Origin: Desulfomonile sp963700305
GTDB lineage: Bacteria > Desulfobacterota > Desulfomonilia > Desulfomonilales > Desulfomonilaceae
Direction of reading: 5' to 3'
DNA length: 64,000 nt
Assembly: GCA_963700305.1 (NCBI GenBank)
Contig: CAVOXB010000019.1
Coordinates: 62,001-126,000 of the forward strand
The position numbers and the translations under genes were made by a program. The notes under the pieces were generated by a model. That model did not search any database, was not told where the DNA came from, and saw only the letters and a list, made by a program, of their open reading frames with translations. Of the stretch, positions 48,457 through 58,156 are shown piece by piece; position 1 is the stretch's first letter; each line of letters begins with the position of its first letter.

Positions 48457-49418
48457 GAGATCATGACCTTCCCGAAAAACTTTTCGACGCAATCTAGGAC
48501 TTCGTCCGGATCTTCCAGGCGGAACACCCTCTTGCGGAACTCCGCTCCGCCAGGAAACCCCTTGGAGTACCAGGCAAGGTGTTTACGCATCCTGAGTACG
48601 GCACCGAGCGGCCCCCACCATTTGACCTGCATCTCAAGATGGTCCCGGATCACGTCAAAAAAAGATGCAAACCGGCTCAAGCCGTTTGAACTTAACCCAA
48701 ATCGGACCAGGATTTGGCCCGGCAACCAGGGCCGTCCCAGCGCGCCTCTTCCAATCATAACGCCGTCGCAGTCCGACTGCTCCACCATAGCCACAGCGTC
48801 TTGAACTTCAAATATTCCGCCGTTCCCTATAACTGGAATGCCGACGGATTGTTTAACCTCTCGGATGACCGACAGGGAAGGGGGGCCTGAATGTTTGTGG
48901 GAACGACTCCTCGGGTGAATAATCAATGCATCGGCCCCTTCAGCTTCCAGCACCTTTGCCATCTCAGCCGCATTCTGTGAGGTCTCATCCCAGCCGGACC
49001 TGATTTTGACCGTGAGCGGGATGTTCAGAACCTTCCGAATAGCGGCGGTCAGCTTGCCTGCCAGAGTCACGTCCTTCATCAGCGCAGCGCCTTCGCCCTT
49101 GCCCACTACTTTCCTCGCCGGGCAACCCATATTTACGTCGACCGCTGCTGCCCCCATGTCCTGAACACGAAGGGCCGCTTCTGCCATAATTCTGGGGTCT
49201 TTCCCCGCTATTTGGAAGATGGTCGGGACAACATGGCCTTCGAGATCCACGGTCCTGAAAGTCCCACGACTTCCGGATATGGCGGCAGCGTGGAGCATTT
49301 CCGTCCAGACTGCGGATACACCGAAGCCTTGCACAAGCCTCCGAAAAGGCGTGTCAGTTATGCCTGCCATCGGAGCGAGAAAAACGTTGCCATAAATCTC
49401 AAGATTTCCGATCTTCAT
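48453..49418 (-). CDS. dusB: tRNA-dihydrouridine synthase B
   Basis: About 321 residues. It is an FMN enzyme that reduces uridines in tRNA. LAPMAGITDTPFR is the N-terminal FMN loop, NMGCPARKVVGKGEGAAL holds the catalytic Cys and the conserved Lys/Arg, and IIHPRSRSHKHSG and VIGNGGI are barrel motifs. The start is taken at ATG 49418 (MKIGNLEIYGNVFLAPMAG); the 28 extra upstream residues overlap glmU and are not dus-like. It overlaps the end of glmU by 20 bases and fis by four, so the three are one operon. Confidence 0.93.
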   Translation of the reverse strand: MKIGNLEIYGNVFLAPMAGITDTPFRRLVQGFGVSAVWTEMLHAAAISGSRGTFRTVDLEGHVVPTIFQIAGKDPRIMAEAALRVQDMGAAAVDVNMGCPARKVVGKGEGAALMKDVTLAGKLTAAIRKVLNIPLTVKIRSGWDETSQNAAEMAKVLEAEGADALIIHPRSRSHKHSGPPSLSVIREVKQSVGIPVIGNGGIFEVQDAVAMVEQSDCDGVMIGRGALGRPWLPGQILVRFGLSSNGLSRFASFFDVIRDHLEMQVKWWGPLGAVLRMRKHLAWYSKGFPGGAEFRKRVFRLEDPDEVLDCVEKFFGKVMIS

Positions 49419-50796
49419 CGGATGATTCTGGACCCTGACCCTGCCTAAGAGGGTACACCTTTTGTCTGGTTCTCGAGACAGCGAGACTCTTCGGCGGAAC
49501 ATCTCGAGTAATCGTGCTGCCCACGCCGATCACGCTGCCTTCACCTATTTCCACCGGAGCGACGAATTGAACGTCGGATCCGACAAAGCACCTATCTTTT
49601 ATGACAGTTTTGTGTTTTCGCTTGCCGTCGTAATTGCACGTAATTGTGCCGCAACCTACGTTGACGTCTTTGCCTACGGTTGCGTCGCCTATATATGACA
49701 GATGTGAGGCCTTTGTTCCATCACCGATAGAGGATTTTTTCACTTCGACAAAGTTTCCGATCCTCGCGTTCCTACCAATTTTAGCTTCAGGTCTGAGGTG
49801 AGCCATAGGCCCAATTTGAGCGCCGTCCATTACCTCGGCCTTGTCCAACCTGGAACCCTGCAAAACCCTAACACCGTCGCCAAGTTTGCTATTCAATATG
49901 TAAACACCGGATTCGATGATGCAATCTGTTCCGACGACCGTATCTCCCGATAACGTGACACCTGGATGAATTATCGTATCCTGCCCCACCCTTACGGTCG
50001 AATCCACGTATACGGTTTCAGGATTCAATAAGGTGACACCGGATTCCATCAAGCCCCCGCGGAGTTGCCCCCAGATGACTCCCGATACCCTTGCCAGCTC
50101 GGAACGAGTATTAATTCCAATAGCTTCATATGAATCGCGAAGTTCAAAGCCTCTGACCAGTTCGTTTTCTTTCGCCGCTTCTTTCACTATGTCAGTAAGA
50201 TAGTATTCCGACTGAGCGTTGTCAGAGCCTATTTTGGTGAGAAGAGAGAAAAGCAGAGAGGCCTTGACCAGATATATGCCGGTATTTATTTCACTAATAC
50301 ACTTATATTCTTCGGTCGCGTCCTTTTCTTCTACAATAGCGATTACGAATCCGCTTGAATCTCTTATAATTCTTCCATAGCCTTGTGGATTTTCCATTCG
50401 AGTGGTCATCACGGTCAATTTGGCAGCATCGCGCCTGTGGTATTCAATGAAATGCTGCAGGGTGCGATGCTGTATCAGAGGGATGTCACCGCACAATATC
50501 AGGATATCCCCCGTATATTCGTGCAGCAGTTCCTCAGCAGCCATGACTGCATGCCCAGTCCCCAATTGGGGCTCCTGCACGGCAAATTGAACGCCCGAGC
50601 CGTTCAAGGCTTTGATCACTTCTTCGGATTGATGACCGACCACCACCACAATTTTATCTGGCGACACGGCCGTCACAGCATCAATTACATAATTTATCAT
50701 GGGGCGTCCGGCCACAGGATGCAATACTTTGCACAGGTTGGACCTCATTCTAGTCCCCTTACCCGCAGCCAAAATTAGTGCAGCAACATTGTTCAT
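49399..50796 (-). CDS. glmU: Bifunctional GlmU
   Basis: 465 residues, intact. The N-terminal uridyltransferase has LILAAGKGTRMRS and LCGDIPLIQ. The C-terminal left-handed beta-helix acetyltransferase has the hexapeptide pattern and SHLSYIGDATVGKDVNVGCG. It makes UDP-N-acetylglucosamine from glucosamine-1-phosphate in two steps for peptidoglycan and LPS. It heads the glmU-dusB-fis operon on the minus strand. Confidence 0.96.
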   Translation of the reverse strand: MNNVAALILAAGKGTRMRSNLCKVLHPVAGRPMINYVIDAVTAVSPDKIVVVVGHQSEEVIKALNGSGVQFAVQEPQLGTGHAVMAAEELLHEYTGDILILCGDIPLIQHRTLQHFIEYHRRDAAKLTVMTTRMENPQGYGRIIRDSSGFVIAIVEEKDATEEYKCISEINTGIYLVKASLLFSLLTKIGSDNAQSEYYLTDIVKEAAKENELVRGFELRDSYEAIGINTRSELARVSGVIWGQLRGGLMESGVTLLNPETVYVDSTVRVGQDTIIHPGVTLSGDTVVGTDCIIESGVYILNSKLGDGVRVLQGSRLDKAEVMDGAQIGPMAHLRPEAKIGRNARIGNFVEVKKSSIGDGTKASHLSYIGDATVGKDVNVGCGTITCNYDGKRKHKTVIKDRCFVGSDVQFVAPVEIGEGSVIGVGSTITRDVPPKSLAVSRTRQKVYPLRQGQGPESSDEDRKS

Positions 50797-51020
50797 GCAG
50801 ATTCACTTTCAGATATTAACCGCGAAAACTTATCGCTTTTTTCCATTCCTGTCAAGCTTTGTCTTCCGGCTTTGGGACGTGAGGCTGTTCCAGAGGCCAC
50901 TTTCCGGCGGAAGATTAGACAAATGGGATAAGCCGAAAAGCGCTGCGTAACCACCGGAAAGGTTGCCGTGAAGGGGCATTTGACGTAAGTTTTTAAGATG
51001 TCGCCTTTGGGAGTTGTCGG

Positions 51021-51577
51021 ATGGAAAAATTCAATTTTGCTGTGCTGGGCTCGGCATCTGCTGCCGAAGATTCTACTGAAGGCCGCAAAGCTTATAGCGT
51101 GGGTATGCACATTGCGTCGCGAAGGGAGTGCTGTTGAGTGGAGGCTGCTGGGGATTGCCTCATGCGGCTGTTCAGGGCGCCCGATCAGTAGGTGGATTGA
51201 CAATAGCGATATCGCCGGCCATGAGGAGGGAAGATCACAGTATGGTCTATTCTTACCCGACGGATAGCGAGATCATCCTTTACACAGGTATGGAAAGGAA
51301 AGGTCGCAATGTGATTCTGGTGAGAAGCGGGACGCCTGCGTTTTTTGGGTGGGGGATGGGCACACTTAACGAATTTACCATCGTGTTCGATGATCTTGAT
51401 TCGAGCCGCGCAATAGGGGTGCTTTTGGACAGCGGCGGATATTCAGGAGAATTCATGGGGCTTGCCGAGATGGCGGAACGAGTCCCGAGAGCCGCACTGA
51501 TCGCTGAGCCCGATCCTGAAAAGCTGGTTGAGGCTCTTTTCGGCCATCTTGGCAAGATGACGCTCAATAGAGAATGA
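51021..51577 (+). CDS. LOG/SLOG-family Rossmann protein (frameshifted)
   Basis: About 185 residues in two frames, shift near 51115. It begins EKFNFAVLGSASAAE, then LLSGGCWGLPHAAVQGARSVGG and TIAISPA, a Rossmann pattern of the LOG/TIGR00725 group, and later GWGMGTLNEF, where family members have PGG-x-GT-x2-E. LOG enzymes are nucleotide phosphoribohydrolases; the missing Pro-Gly-Gly suggests a divergent member. GGGAG precedes the ATG. Confidence 0.65.
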
Positions 51578-52125
51578 AAAGGGGTGTGGAACTTCACCAC
51601 AATAGTGGAGGCAGAGCCTGTGAACGAGAAAAAAAGGTGAGTCATTCCCGCGGAGGCGGGAATCCAGACGGGTAGGGAGGATTCAGGAACTTGTTCCACC
51701 GATATTCCTTGTTTAAACGAACTTCGTACGAATAGCCGAATTGTGTATCATGATATTTACCAATTCAAAAGCCAATTAGTCTCGCTTGCATCTTACGACA
51801 GGCTCGCGACCCGCCATCTTCGAGGGTGTCCTGAACAAAATTCCTGATTTTTCAAGGGCCTGGAATCCGATTAACCTTGACCGCAAAGCCGAAATCTGAT
51901 ACATGAACGTAAGCTGCATTTAACAAACAACCTTTTGCATACATGGGGAATCGGCAATGAAAAGCTCGAAGTACACCGACCATTTGGGGGTATCCTTCAC
52001 CGGAAACTCGGATCAACGGTCTCGAGTCGAAGCCGGACGGCAGTCTTTAATACAATCTGAAAGCCCTCAAAAAGCGAGTGAGCCCATTACAGGCGACCCG
52101 TAGTCACCAATTGGCTGGGCGATGG
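51578..52125. other. Intergenic stretch with a dispersed palindrome
   Basis: No gene supported. A palindromic unit, TCATTCCCGCGGAGGCGGGA at 51642-51661 plus flanks, resembles a repeat family spread in many deltaproteobacteria. The rest has no visible signal. Confidence 0.5.
51641..51668. repeat. Dispersed palindromic repeat
   Basis: Stem TTCCCGC-GGAG-GCGGGAA, followed by TCCAG. Such units occur many times in genomes as short mobile or REP-like repeats. A related unit lies at 56243-56303. Confidence 0.55.
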
Positions 52126-53307
52126 ATGAAATCTGCTTTTCTTGCAATAATCTCTGCTATTTTTATCTTTTCAACGCCGATTTGCGCAGTGAGCCAGTTG
52201 AGCCCCGAGCTCAAGGAAGCGCTGGATTACCACAAGGGCGGTAAGCTCAAAGAAGCGGTAGACGTTTATGCTGAAGCCCTGGGTAAAGAAATCCCAAATC
52301 GGCCGAGGCTTACAATTGGCGAGGCATGGCGTACGATGATTTGGGGGACTCGGACAAGGCCCTGGCAGACTTCAATAAGGCCTTGGAGTTGAGCATCACT
52401 TACGCTGATGCGTTCAACAACCGAGGGAAAGTCTACAGAAAACAAAACAAAGTCCCTGAGGCGATGAGCGATTATCGCAGGGCAGCGGATTCTGAAAGGA
52501 TTTCGCTGAACCTCATTACAATATGGGCCTCATCCTGGAAGTCCAAAAAAGAATGACCAGGCTGTCAGAGAATTTGAGAACCTACTTGAGGCTCAAACCG
52601 GACGCTCCGGATAAACAGCAGCTAACCGTCAAAATCGAAACTCTGAAGAAAACCGCTGTTGCTGCGGCTCCAACGGCAACGGCTCCTGGAGCCCCTCCTG
52701 CAGCCGCACCCGCTGCTCCGGGAGCCCCGAAGCCGCCCAAAGCGAAACCTCCAACAAAGCCTGAAGATAAGCCTGCTGTGCCGAGACCACCGGGACCACG
52801 GCCTGGCGCTGTTCAGATCCGCCTCCTCCACCTCCGGGAATCGACCTGGGCATACCCGGAGTTCCTCCTATCCCCATTACACCGGACATGCTTGCTGGAT
52901 TGGATGTAGTCTCAGGCATCATTTCGCTTTTGTTTTACCTGTTCCCGGCCACGATGATCTTCCTGATTGCAAGGAAAACCAGCACGAGCCTGCCGTGGCT
53001 CGCGTTCATACCCATTGCCCAAGTATTCCTGCTTATCAACGTCCGCGAAAACCCGTCTGGTGGTTCCTCTTGTTTCTTGCTCCACTACTGGCAATACCGC
53101 TTGCGCTGGCGGGCCCAATTGATCCAACGGGCGGAATACTTGTGGGAGTGATCTCACTGGGTCCTCGTCCTTGTTTCGCTTGCAGCGTGGTTCTTACTTT
53201 GCACTGCAATGTCAGCCCAAAGAGGCAAATCGTTGATATGGGGGAATTTCATCTTCATCCCCTGCACAAGTTTCATAGGTTTGGGATATCTGGGACTTTC
53301 CAAATAA
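52126..53307 (+). CDS. Exported TPR, proline-rich, membrane protein (frameshifted)
   Basis: Roughly 390 residues in five or more frame pieces. Order: signal peptide (FLAIISAIFIFSTPICAVS), TPR units (ALDYHKGGKLKEAVDVYAEAL; DKALADFNKALELS; ADAFNNRGKVYRKQNK), an Ala/Pro/Lys-rich linker (PAAPGAPKPPKAKPP), a Pro-Gly-Ile segment, and a membrane domain of about four helices (VVSGIISLLFYLFP; LLFLAPLLAIPLALAG; then WFLLCTAMSAQRG, read in the last frame). The pieces join smoothly, so this was one gene. A TPR region on an anchored stalk suggests a scaffold; function unknown. Confidence 0.6.
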
Positions 53308-53365
53308 GTAGATTCCCTCATGAGGGACCCAAAACTTCCGAGTGATTGCTTTCTCATAGACAAGA

Positions 53366-53880
53366 TTGTCTCAAAGGGAAAGCATTCACTTGCAGATCAT
53401 TGATCCAAGTAATCAAGGCGTCTCTTCAGGAGGCGCCTTTCGCTTTTCCGGCGATCGCCATATATCGATCACAGGCACATTTTTGCACCCCGACCTGTCG
53501 GCATTTGACACGCTCTGCCCCACTGTGAGAAATCGCTCGGCTGAAATAGTCCTGATGGGAGTCAAACTGTTTCACCATACGAACGGAGGCTCCGAAGGGA
53601 TATCTTTGTCCGGAGGCCGTGAGCTAGTGGCACAGGCGAGCTTAGAAAGCCTAAATTCCCGATTGAATGCTTCGGGATCTACGGCACAGTTCGGGACTGG
53701 CGGAACATACACAAGATCGAGTTTCATTTACCCGGGAAAAGGATTATTCGGGCAGCGAGCAGATAGATATTGAATTTCACGGCTTGGACGGAGTATCTCG
53801 GGAGATTGCGTCCGGACCGAGGCTCACGCTAAAAGGGTTGTCCAAAGTCTTGTTTCCGACGGGCTCAAAGAGGCAGTAAA
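53366..53880 (+). other. Unidentified gene fragment(s)
   Basis: Two overlapping frames (53366-53773 and 53667-53879) have coding character (GGAFRFSGDRHISITGTF; EQIDIEFHGLDGVSREI) and seem to join by a frameshift near 53740. No family recognised. It may be the front of the following heparinase-like gene or a separate small gene. Confidence 0.4.
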
Positions 53881-55722
53881 CGAAAAAGCTCTGTCTGTTT
53901 ACCGCATTTCTAATTCGGCGATTTTCATTCCTGCGCCTCATCTATACCCAAAAGAACCTGCCGACGAGGTTCTTTCGGGTAAAATCATGGGCCAAAGAGT
54001 TGGCATGCCCATAGACTGGCGCTCGAATCCCCTTGGCTCACTGGAATGGACACATTTTCTCCATCGTCACCATTTTCTGAGATCACTGGTGCTGGCTGCA
54101 GCCGAAAAAGGGGATGCCAAGTTACGTTGAAGCCTTAAAAATATAATGACCGGCTGGATTTCAGACAATCCCGTGCCTGTGGATTCCAACGGAGGCGCAG
54201 GGCCGGCCTGGGAGACACTCTCTGTAGCCTGGCGATTGAGAGAATGGCTCTGGGTGGCGGGGGCTCGAGATGCACATAAAGTTTTTGGAAAGGGGTGCGG
54301 GGAGGACCTTTTTACAAAAAAATCCTCCCCACAATCTCCTGGTCTCATTCTCCTCCGCTCCATCTGGAGCATGCTCGCAGCCTCATGGATCATCAGGGGC
54401 ACACGAATAATTGGATCATGGTGGAAAGCGCTGCGTTGGCGCTGGCTGGGTTGTGTTTCCCAGGTTTTCGCGAATCCAGCGAGTGGCTGGAGACCGGGCT
54501 TCAGCGACTGGAACGGGAATTCAGAAGGCAGTTCTTATCTGATGGTGTTCATTTCGAGATCTCTCCTCTGTACCATGCTATATGCTTCCACTCTTTTCTG
54601 GAAGTAAAAGAGGTTGCAAAGGCCGCTGGGGTGAAATTGCCGCAATTTTTTGGAGGCCCCCTGGAGCGTTGTGCCGATTATCTCAAAGCACTGTGCAGGC
54701 CGAATTTCACGTGGCCGTCATTAAATGATTCCGGTTCTGCGGACATGGATTACACCATGCTGGTGCTCAAGGCCGGTGAGATCTTCGGACGGCCGGATCT
54801 GAAGTGGATCGGGTCAAAGGGAGCAGAAGGAATACAGCCTGAACCATGTGTCAGAATTTTCGCTGATGCGGGAATAGTGACCATGCCATCCGGATATCAA
54901 TCCGACTCGAACTTCCTTGTCTTTCGGGCTGGTCCTCCGGGTGCTGCTCATGTGCATGACGATATACTCTCTCTTGATTTGACCGCTCTCGGTGTGCCTC
55001 GGCTGATTGATCCGGGCATTACCACGTACGGGCCGAGTCAGTTTACCAACCACTATCGCGGTGCCAAAGCCCACAACACTATCCTAATCGACGGCAAGGG
55101 ACCAAACCGTTCGAGCATGTCTTTTGCCGAGAGAATACAACCCGCCCGCCGCGAGGTCTCGTATCAGGCGGACCATGAGTTCTGTGCTGTTACGGGAATT
55201 TCTCAGTGGTGTTCAGATGATCGAGAAGCTTATGAACTATCCCGAACGGTGGTTTTAGTGAATTCCACGTATTGGGTTGTCAGGGATTTTATTTCCGGCG
55301 TAGGTGAGCACGAAGTCAACACCTTCTGGCAATTCGCCCCGGGCCGTTGCGAACCGGATGCTGATTCTCTCGCAGTGCGATGCTTTGGTCCGGCAGAAAC
55401 AGGATTTGATCTTATCCCTTGTCTTGGAATGTTGAAACCCGAATTGATGTGCCGGACCGGCGCTTTGAATCCTGTAGCCGGATGGGTTTCCGTTCAAGGG
55501 GATGATGTGTCTGCTCTGTCTTGCGAATACAAAACGAAGACGCTGCTTCCTGTCACGTTGCTGTGGCTCATGTTGCCGCTTACAGACATTTCAGCAACCC
55601 CGACGACTAAGCGTATGGATACAGAAAAAAATGCGGTAAGTCTCGAAATCTGTTTCCCGAAAGGCTCAAATCATCTCGTGGCATTCACGACAGAAGGTAG
55701 AGTGAGTTTTATTCGCCTGTAA
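53850..55722 (+). CDS. Heparinase II/III-like polysaccharide lyase (frameshifted)
   Basis: About 610 residues; 5' end not defined and shifts near 54125 and 54295. The helical toroid part shows WRSNPLGSLEW, AWETLSVAWRLREWLW, NNWIMVESAALALAGL and DGVHFEISPLYH. The second half is the beta-sandwich domain with AHVHDDILSLDLTALG, LIDPGITTYGP and RGAKAHNTILIDGKG, where the His residues are active-site candidates. Family members eliminate glycosidic bonds in uronate-containing polysaccharides (heparin, alginate and similar), often beside polysaccharide gene clusters. No signal peptide is seen, which may reflect the unclear start. Confidence 0.75.
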
Positions 55723-56433
55723 TGACCCATCCGCAAAATAACCGCGAGTGATTACCCCAGCATGACGGACTTTTCCATCAATTTAGAGCCGGCCGGCCTC
55801 GTGCCGGCCAATTCCTATTTATGAAAGCGGTCTTGTGAGCACGCCAGATGTGACCCGGCAAGAAAAAATTACAGCGTCCCGTTGGGAGCGGCATGTTAAA
55901 GTTGCGGTTTATTCATAAGATATCTCTTACATTGCTCCACGCAACTTGCGTAATCCGTGGCATTCAGTAGCGGATCGAATGCGACTCTGCAACCCATTTC
56001 GCAATTCTCCGTTTCATAGCTGGAGATCGTGTTTGCAGGGAATGCGCCTATTAATAACAGTCACTACTATCGTGAAGAAGACGATCTTTTTTGCAAATCC
56101 ACGCGGTTTCATATGCTCCTCCGCAAGCTCTCCATATATAAATGATAAAGCTGAGGAAGAGCAAATGGAATATTGGGGTGAAGTCACAACCCTTCATTTA
56201 TATCAGTTGCCAAAGGTCTTGTCCGATTTGCGAGAGTGACTCCATCGCCCCGGACTTGATCCGGGGCCCAGATCCTGGATTCCTGCTTCCACAGGAATGA
56301 CGGGAAGTAGCCGCCGCCAATCTGACAAAGATTTTGTCACTCGCTATACATGGGGAAGATTGTTATTGCGAGGAGCAATTCCACGAAGACTGGAACCGCA
56401 GCATTCTCGCTGAGCTAGTAAAAATATCAATTT
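55723..56433. other. Intergenic stretch with hairpin and dispersed repeat
   Basis: No convincing gene; an open frame at 55946-56239 has no ribosome site or family features. It holds a strong hairpin GGCCGGC-CTCGT-GCCGGCC (55791-55809), possibly ending the heparinase-like transcript, and a dispersed repeat at 56243-56303. Confidence 0.5.
56243..56303. repeat. Dispersed repeat unit
   Basis: CCCCGGACTTGATCCGGGG palindrome followed by GGATTCCTGC and GGAATGACGGG, the two halves of a widely distributed bacterial intergenic repeat. Its GGAATGACGGG end resembles, perhaps by chance, the iteron unit at 6.4 kb. Confidence 0.6.
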
Positions 56434-56982
56434 CTATCCCAAGAATTGGAGCTTAACCAGTCGGGCTAATTCTGATAGCTTGCCCTTATCGTCCTCCGAC
56501 ACTTTGGAAATTTCGAATGCCGCTATCCAGGAGTCTTCCGGACCATCATTCCTGGCCCATCTGCATATAGCTTCCACAGTGAAAGCATCAATTGGAAAGA
56601 AATCATCTGTAGCTACAGTCAATTTTCGTGTATCACCTGTCCTGGACTCCATACCGGTTATCATGAAACCATCTTCTGTGAATTCGCATATTGAGCCGCG
56701 AAATTCAGGGCTTAGGCTATCATGCACAGTCACCAGACAGGTCAAGGTTTGGCCCGGCGTGAATTGGAGAGTGTCGAACTCGAGCGTTCCCGTATCATCA
56801 TAGTTTTGCATCCGATGCCGGAGTTCCTCGGGTGACAGCTCCCGTGCGGCCACAAGTTTCCTGAACACACTTTGCAGCCCTTTCGCAGAAATTCGGTATT
56901 TATCGATCAATTGTGAATCCGAAACACCATTCCTTATATCGCTGACAATTTTTTTTATGCTGATTTGCTTCTTTATTTTCAT
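56434..56982 (-). CDS. PilZ-domain protein with N-terminal HTH-like region
   Basis: 182 residues. Residues 8-50 (IVSDIRNGVSDSQLIDKYRI, then SAKGLQSVFRKLV) look like a helix-turn-helix; residues 95-180 fit a PilZ-type barrel (RGSICEFTEDGFMITG, then AICRWARNDG). The classical c-di-GMP motif RxxxR...D/NxSxxG is only partly kept. It may link a second messenger or a lost ligand site to DNA or protein binding. It precedes, on the same strand, no close partner; the anti-sigma pair lies upstream. Confidence 0.6.
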   Translation of the reverse strand: MKIKKQISIKKIVSDIRNGVSDSQLIDKYRISAKGLQSVFRKLVAARELSPEELRHRMQNYDDTGTLEFDTLQFTPGQTLTCLVTVHDSLSPEFRGSICEFTEDGFMITGMESRTGDTRKLTVATDDFFPIDAFTVEAICRWARNDGPEDSWIAAFEISKVSEDDKGKLSELARLVKLQFLG

Positions 56983-57069
56983 TTTGGGATGCAGCCCTTC
57001 AACCTAATTAAACGGACGTTCCGAAACACGCGCTTGACCTCTGCATGGGAAAGCGTATAGACGCGCTGC

Positions 57070-57480
57070 CTACCTAATCTTCATGGTTAGAATATTTTTG
57101 TGGAGACTGCGAGAATATTCGATGGAATGCACGGTTTTGCGAACCAGGTGAATTCCCAATCCTCCTTCATTACATTGGAGAATTGAATCCTTGATCTCTG
57201 GCGGGGGTAAAGACAGCGGATCGAACTCACGTCCAGCGTCTTCGCATCTGAGAACGACATCAGATTCTGTGAGCGTCATTATCAATTTTATTTCGTGGGA
57301 GTCTTCGTCGTCAAAAGCATATTTGACAATATTGGTGAGCACTTCCTCCAGAACAAGATTGACGCAATACATGGTCCTCGGAGCCAAAGAATGGGATTGC
57401 ATGAACAATTCGGCCTCAGACATCAATCTGGTCAGATCCTGAAGATTGTTCCGCATGGAAAGTCGGATCTCTTTATTCAT
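57070..57480 (-). CDS. Anti-sigma factor-type Ser/Thr kinase (RsbW-like)
   Basis: About 136 residues, a GHKL ATPase domain alone. LVLEEVLTNIVKYAF is the N box, CEDAGREFDP the G1 box and GGLGIHLVRK the G2 box. Such kinases bind a sigma factor or target and phosphorylate a STAS partner, which here is encoded 42 bases upstream. ATG 57480 is preferred over a TTG 21 bases earlier. Confidence 0.82.
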   Translation of the reverse strand: MNKEIRLSMRNNLQDLTRLMSEAELFMQSHSLAPRTMYCVNLVLEEVLTNIVKYAFDDEDSHEIKLIMTLTESDVVLRCEDAGREFDPLSLPPPEIKDSILQCNEGGLGIHLVRKTVHSIEYSRSLHKNILTMKIR

Positions 57481-57522
57481 TTTGGCCGAAAGTCCATTCA
57501 AAACGGGTCAAATCGCAGCAAA

Positions 57523-57864
57523 TCAAATCGACAGAAGCCGAAGTGCCTCGGTTTCGTCGTGCGTCACGGGAATGAGCTTTGCCGTCCCGGAATTCATGAG
57601 AGTCTCTTCAACCATTGGTTGTGGATTGATTACCACCACTTTTTTTTGATTGGCGGCAAGAGTTTTTGCAGCAGAGAACAACAGACGGATTCCCAATGAA
57701 GCCAGGTAGGTGACCTGGCTCATGTCGACCAACATGGAAGTGTTGCTGGTCTCCATGAGGCTTCTGAAATGATCGCCTATTTGCGCCTCTCCAGCGACAT
57801 CAAGCTTTCCGGAAAGAGCAATACGGGTGACATTATAGTCCCCTCCAACTATTTTCAGCTCCAT
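57523..57864 (-). CDS. STAS-domain anti-anti-sigma factor
   Basis: About 113 residues. ALSGKLDVAGEAQI and VDMSQVTYLASLGIRLL define the STAS fold; the Ser in YLASLG is the usual phosphorylation site. It would switch the neighbouring RsbW-like kinase: unphosphorylated it binds the kinase and frees the target. GGAGG stands nine bases before ATG 57864, which fixes the start against the longer frame. Confidence 0.87.
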   Translation of the reverse strand: MELKIVGGDYNVTRIALSGKLDVAGEAQIGDHFRSLMETSNTSMLVDMSQVTYLASLGIRLLFSAAKTLAANQKKVVVINPQPMVEETLMNSGTAKLIPVTHDETEALRLLSI

Positions 57865-58156
57865 GAAATTTATCCTCCGATCAGCGTTGTATCCTAATAA
57901 AATCATAATCTCGCAGATATATCAAGAAGACTCTGTCGCCATAATCCACGGTCTAGTTTTGTCATGTCGCCGGTATTTGGTTCCGAGGTACCAAATGAAT
58001 GAGTTCACGTCGGCAGTGAGGCCCATAGATGAGGTCTGACTGGGCGACTGCTCAAAATGTATGTCCCTTCCCCTGATTCGGGCTGTTTTCTGAGCAAACT
58101 ATTCCCCCCGGCTCTTCTCAGCCCCCTCCCAGCCCCACTTTGCCCCGCGCTTTGTC

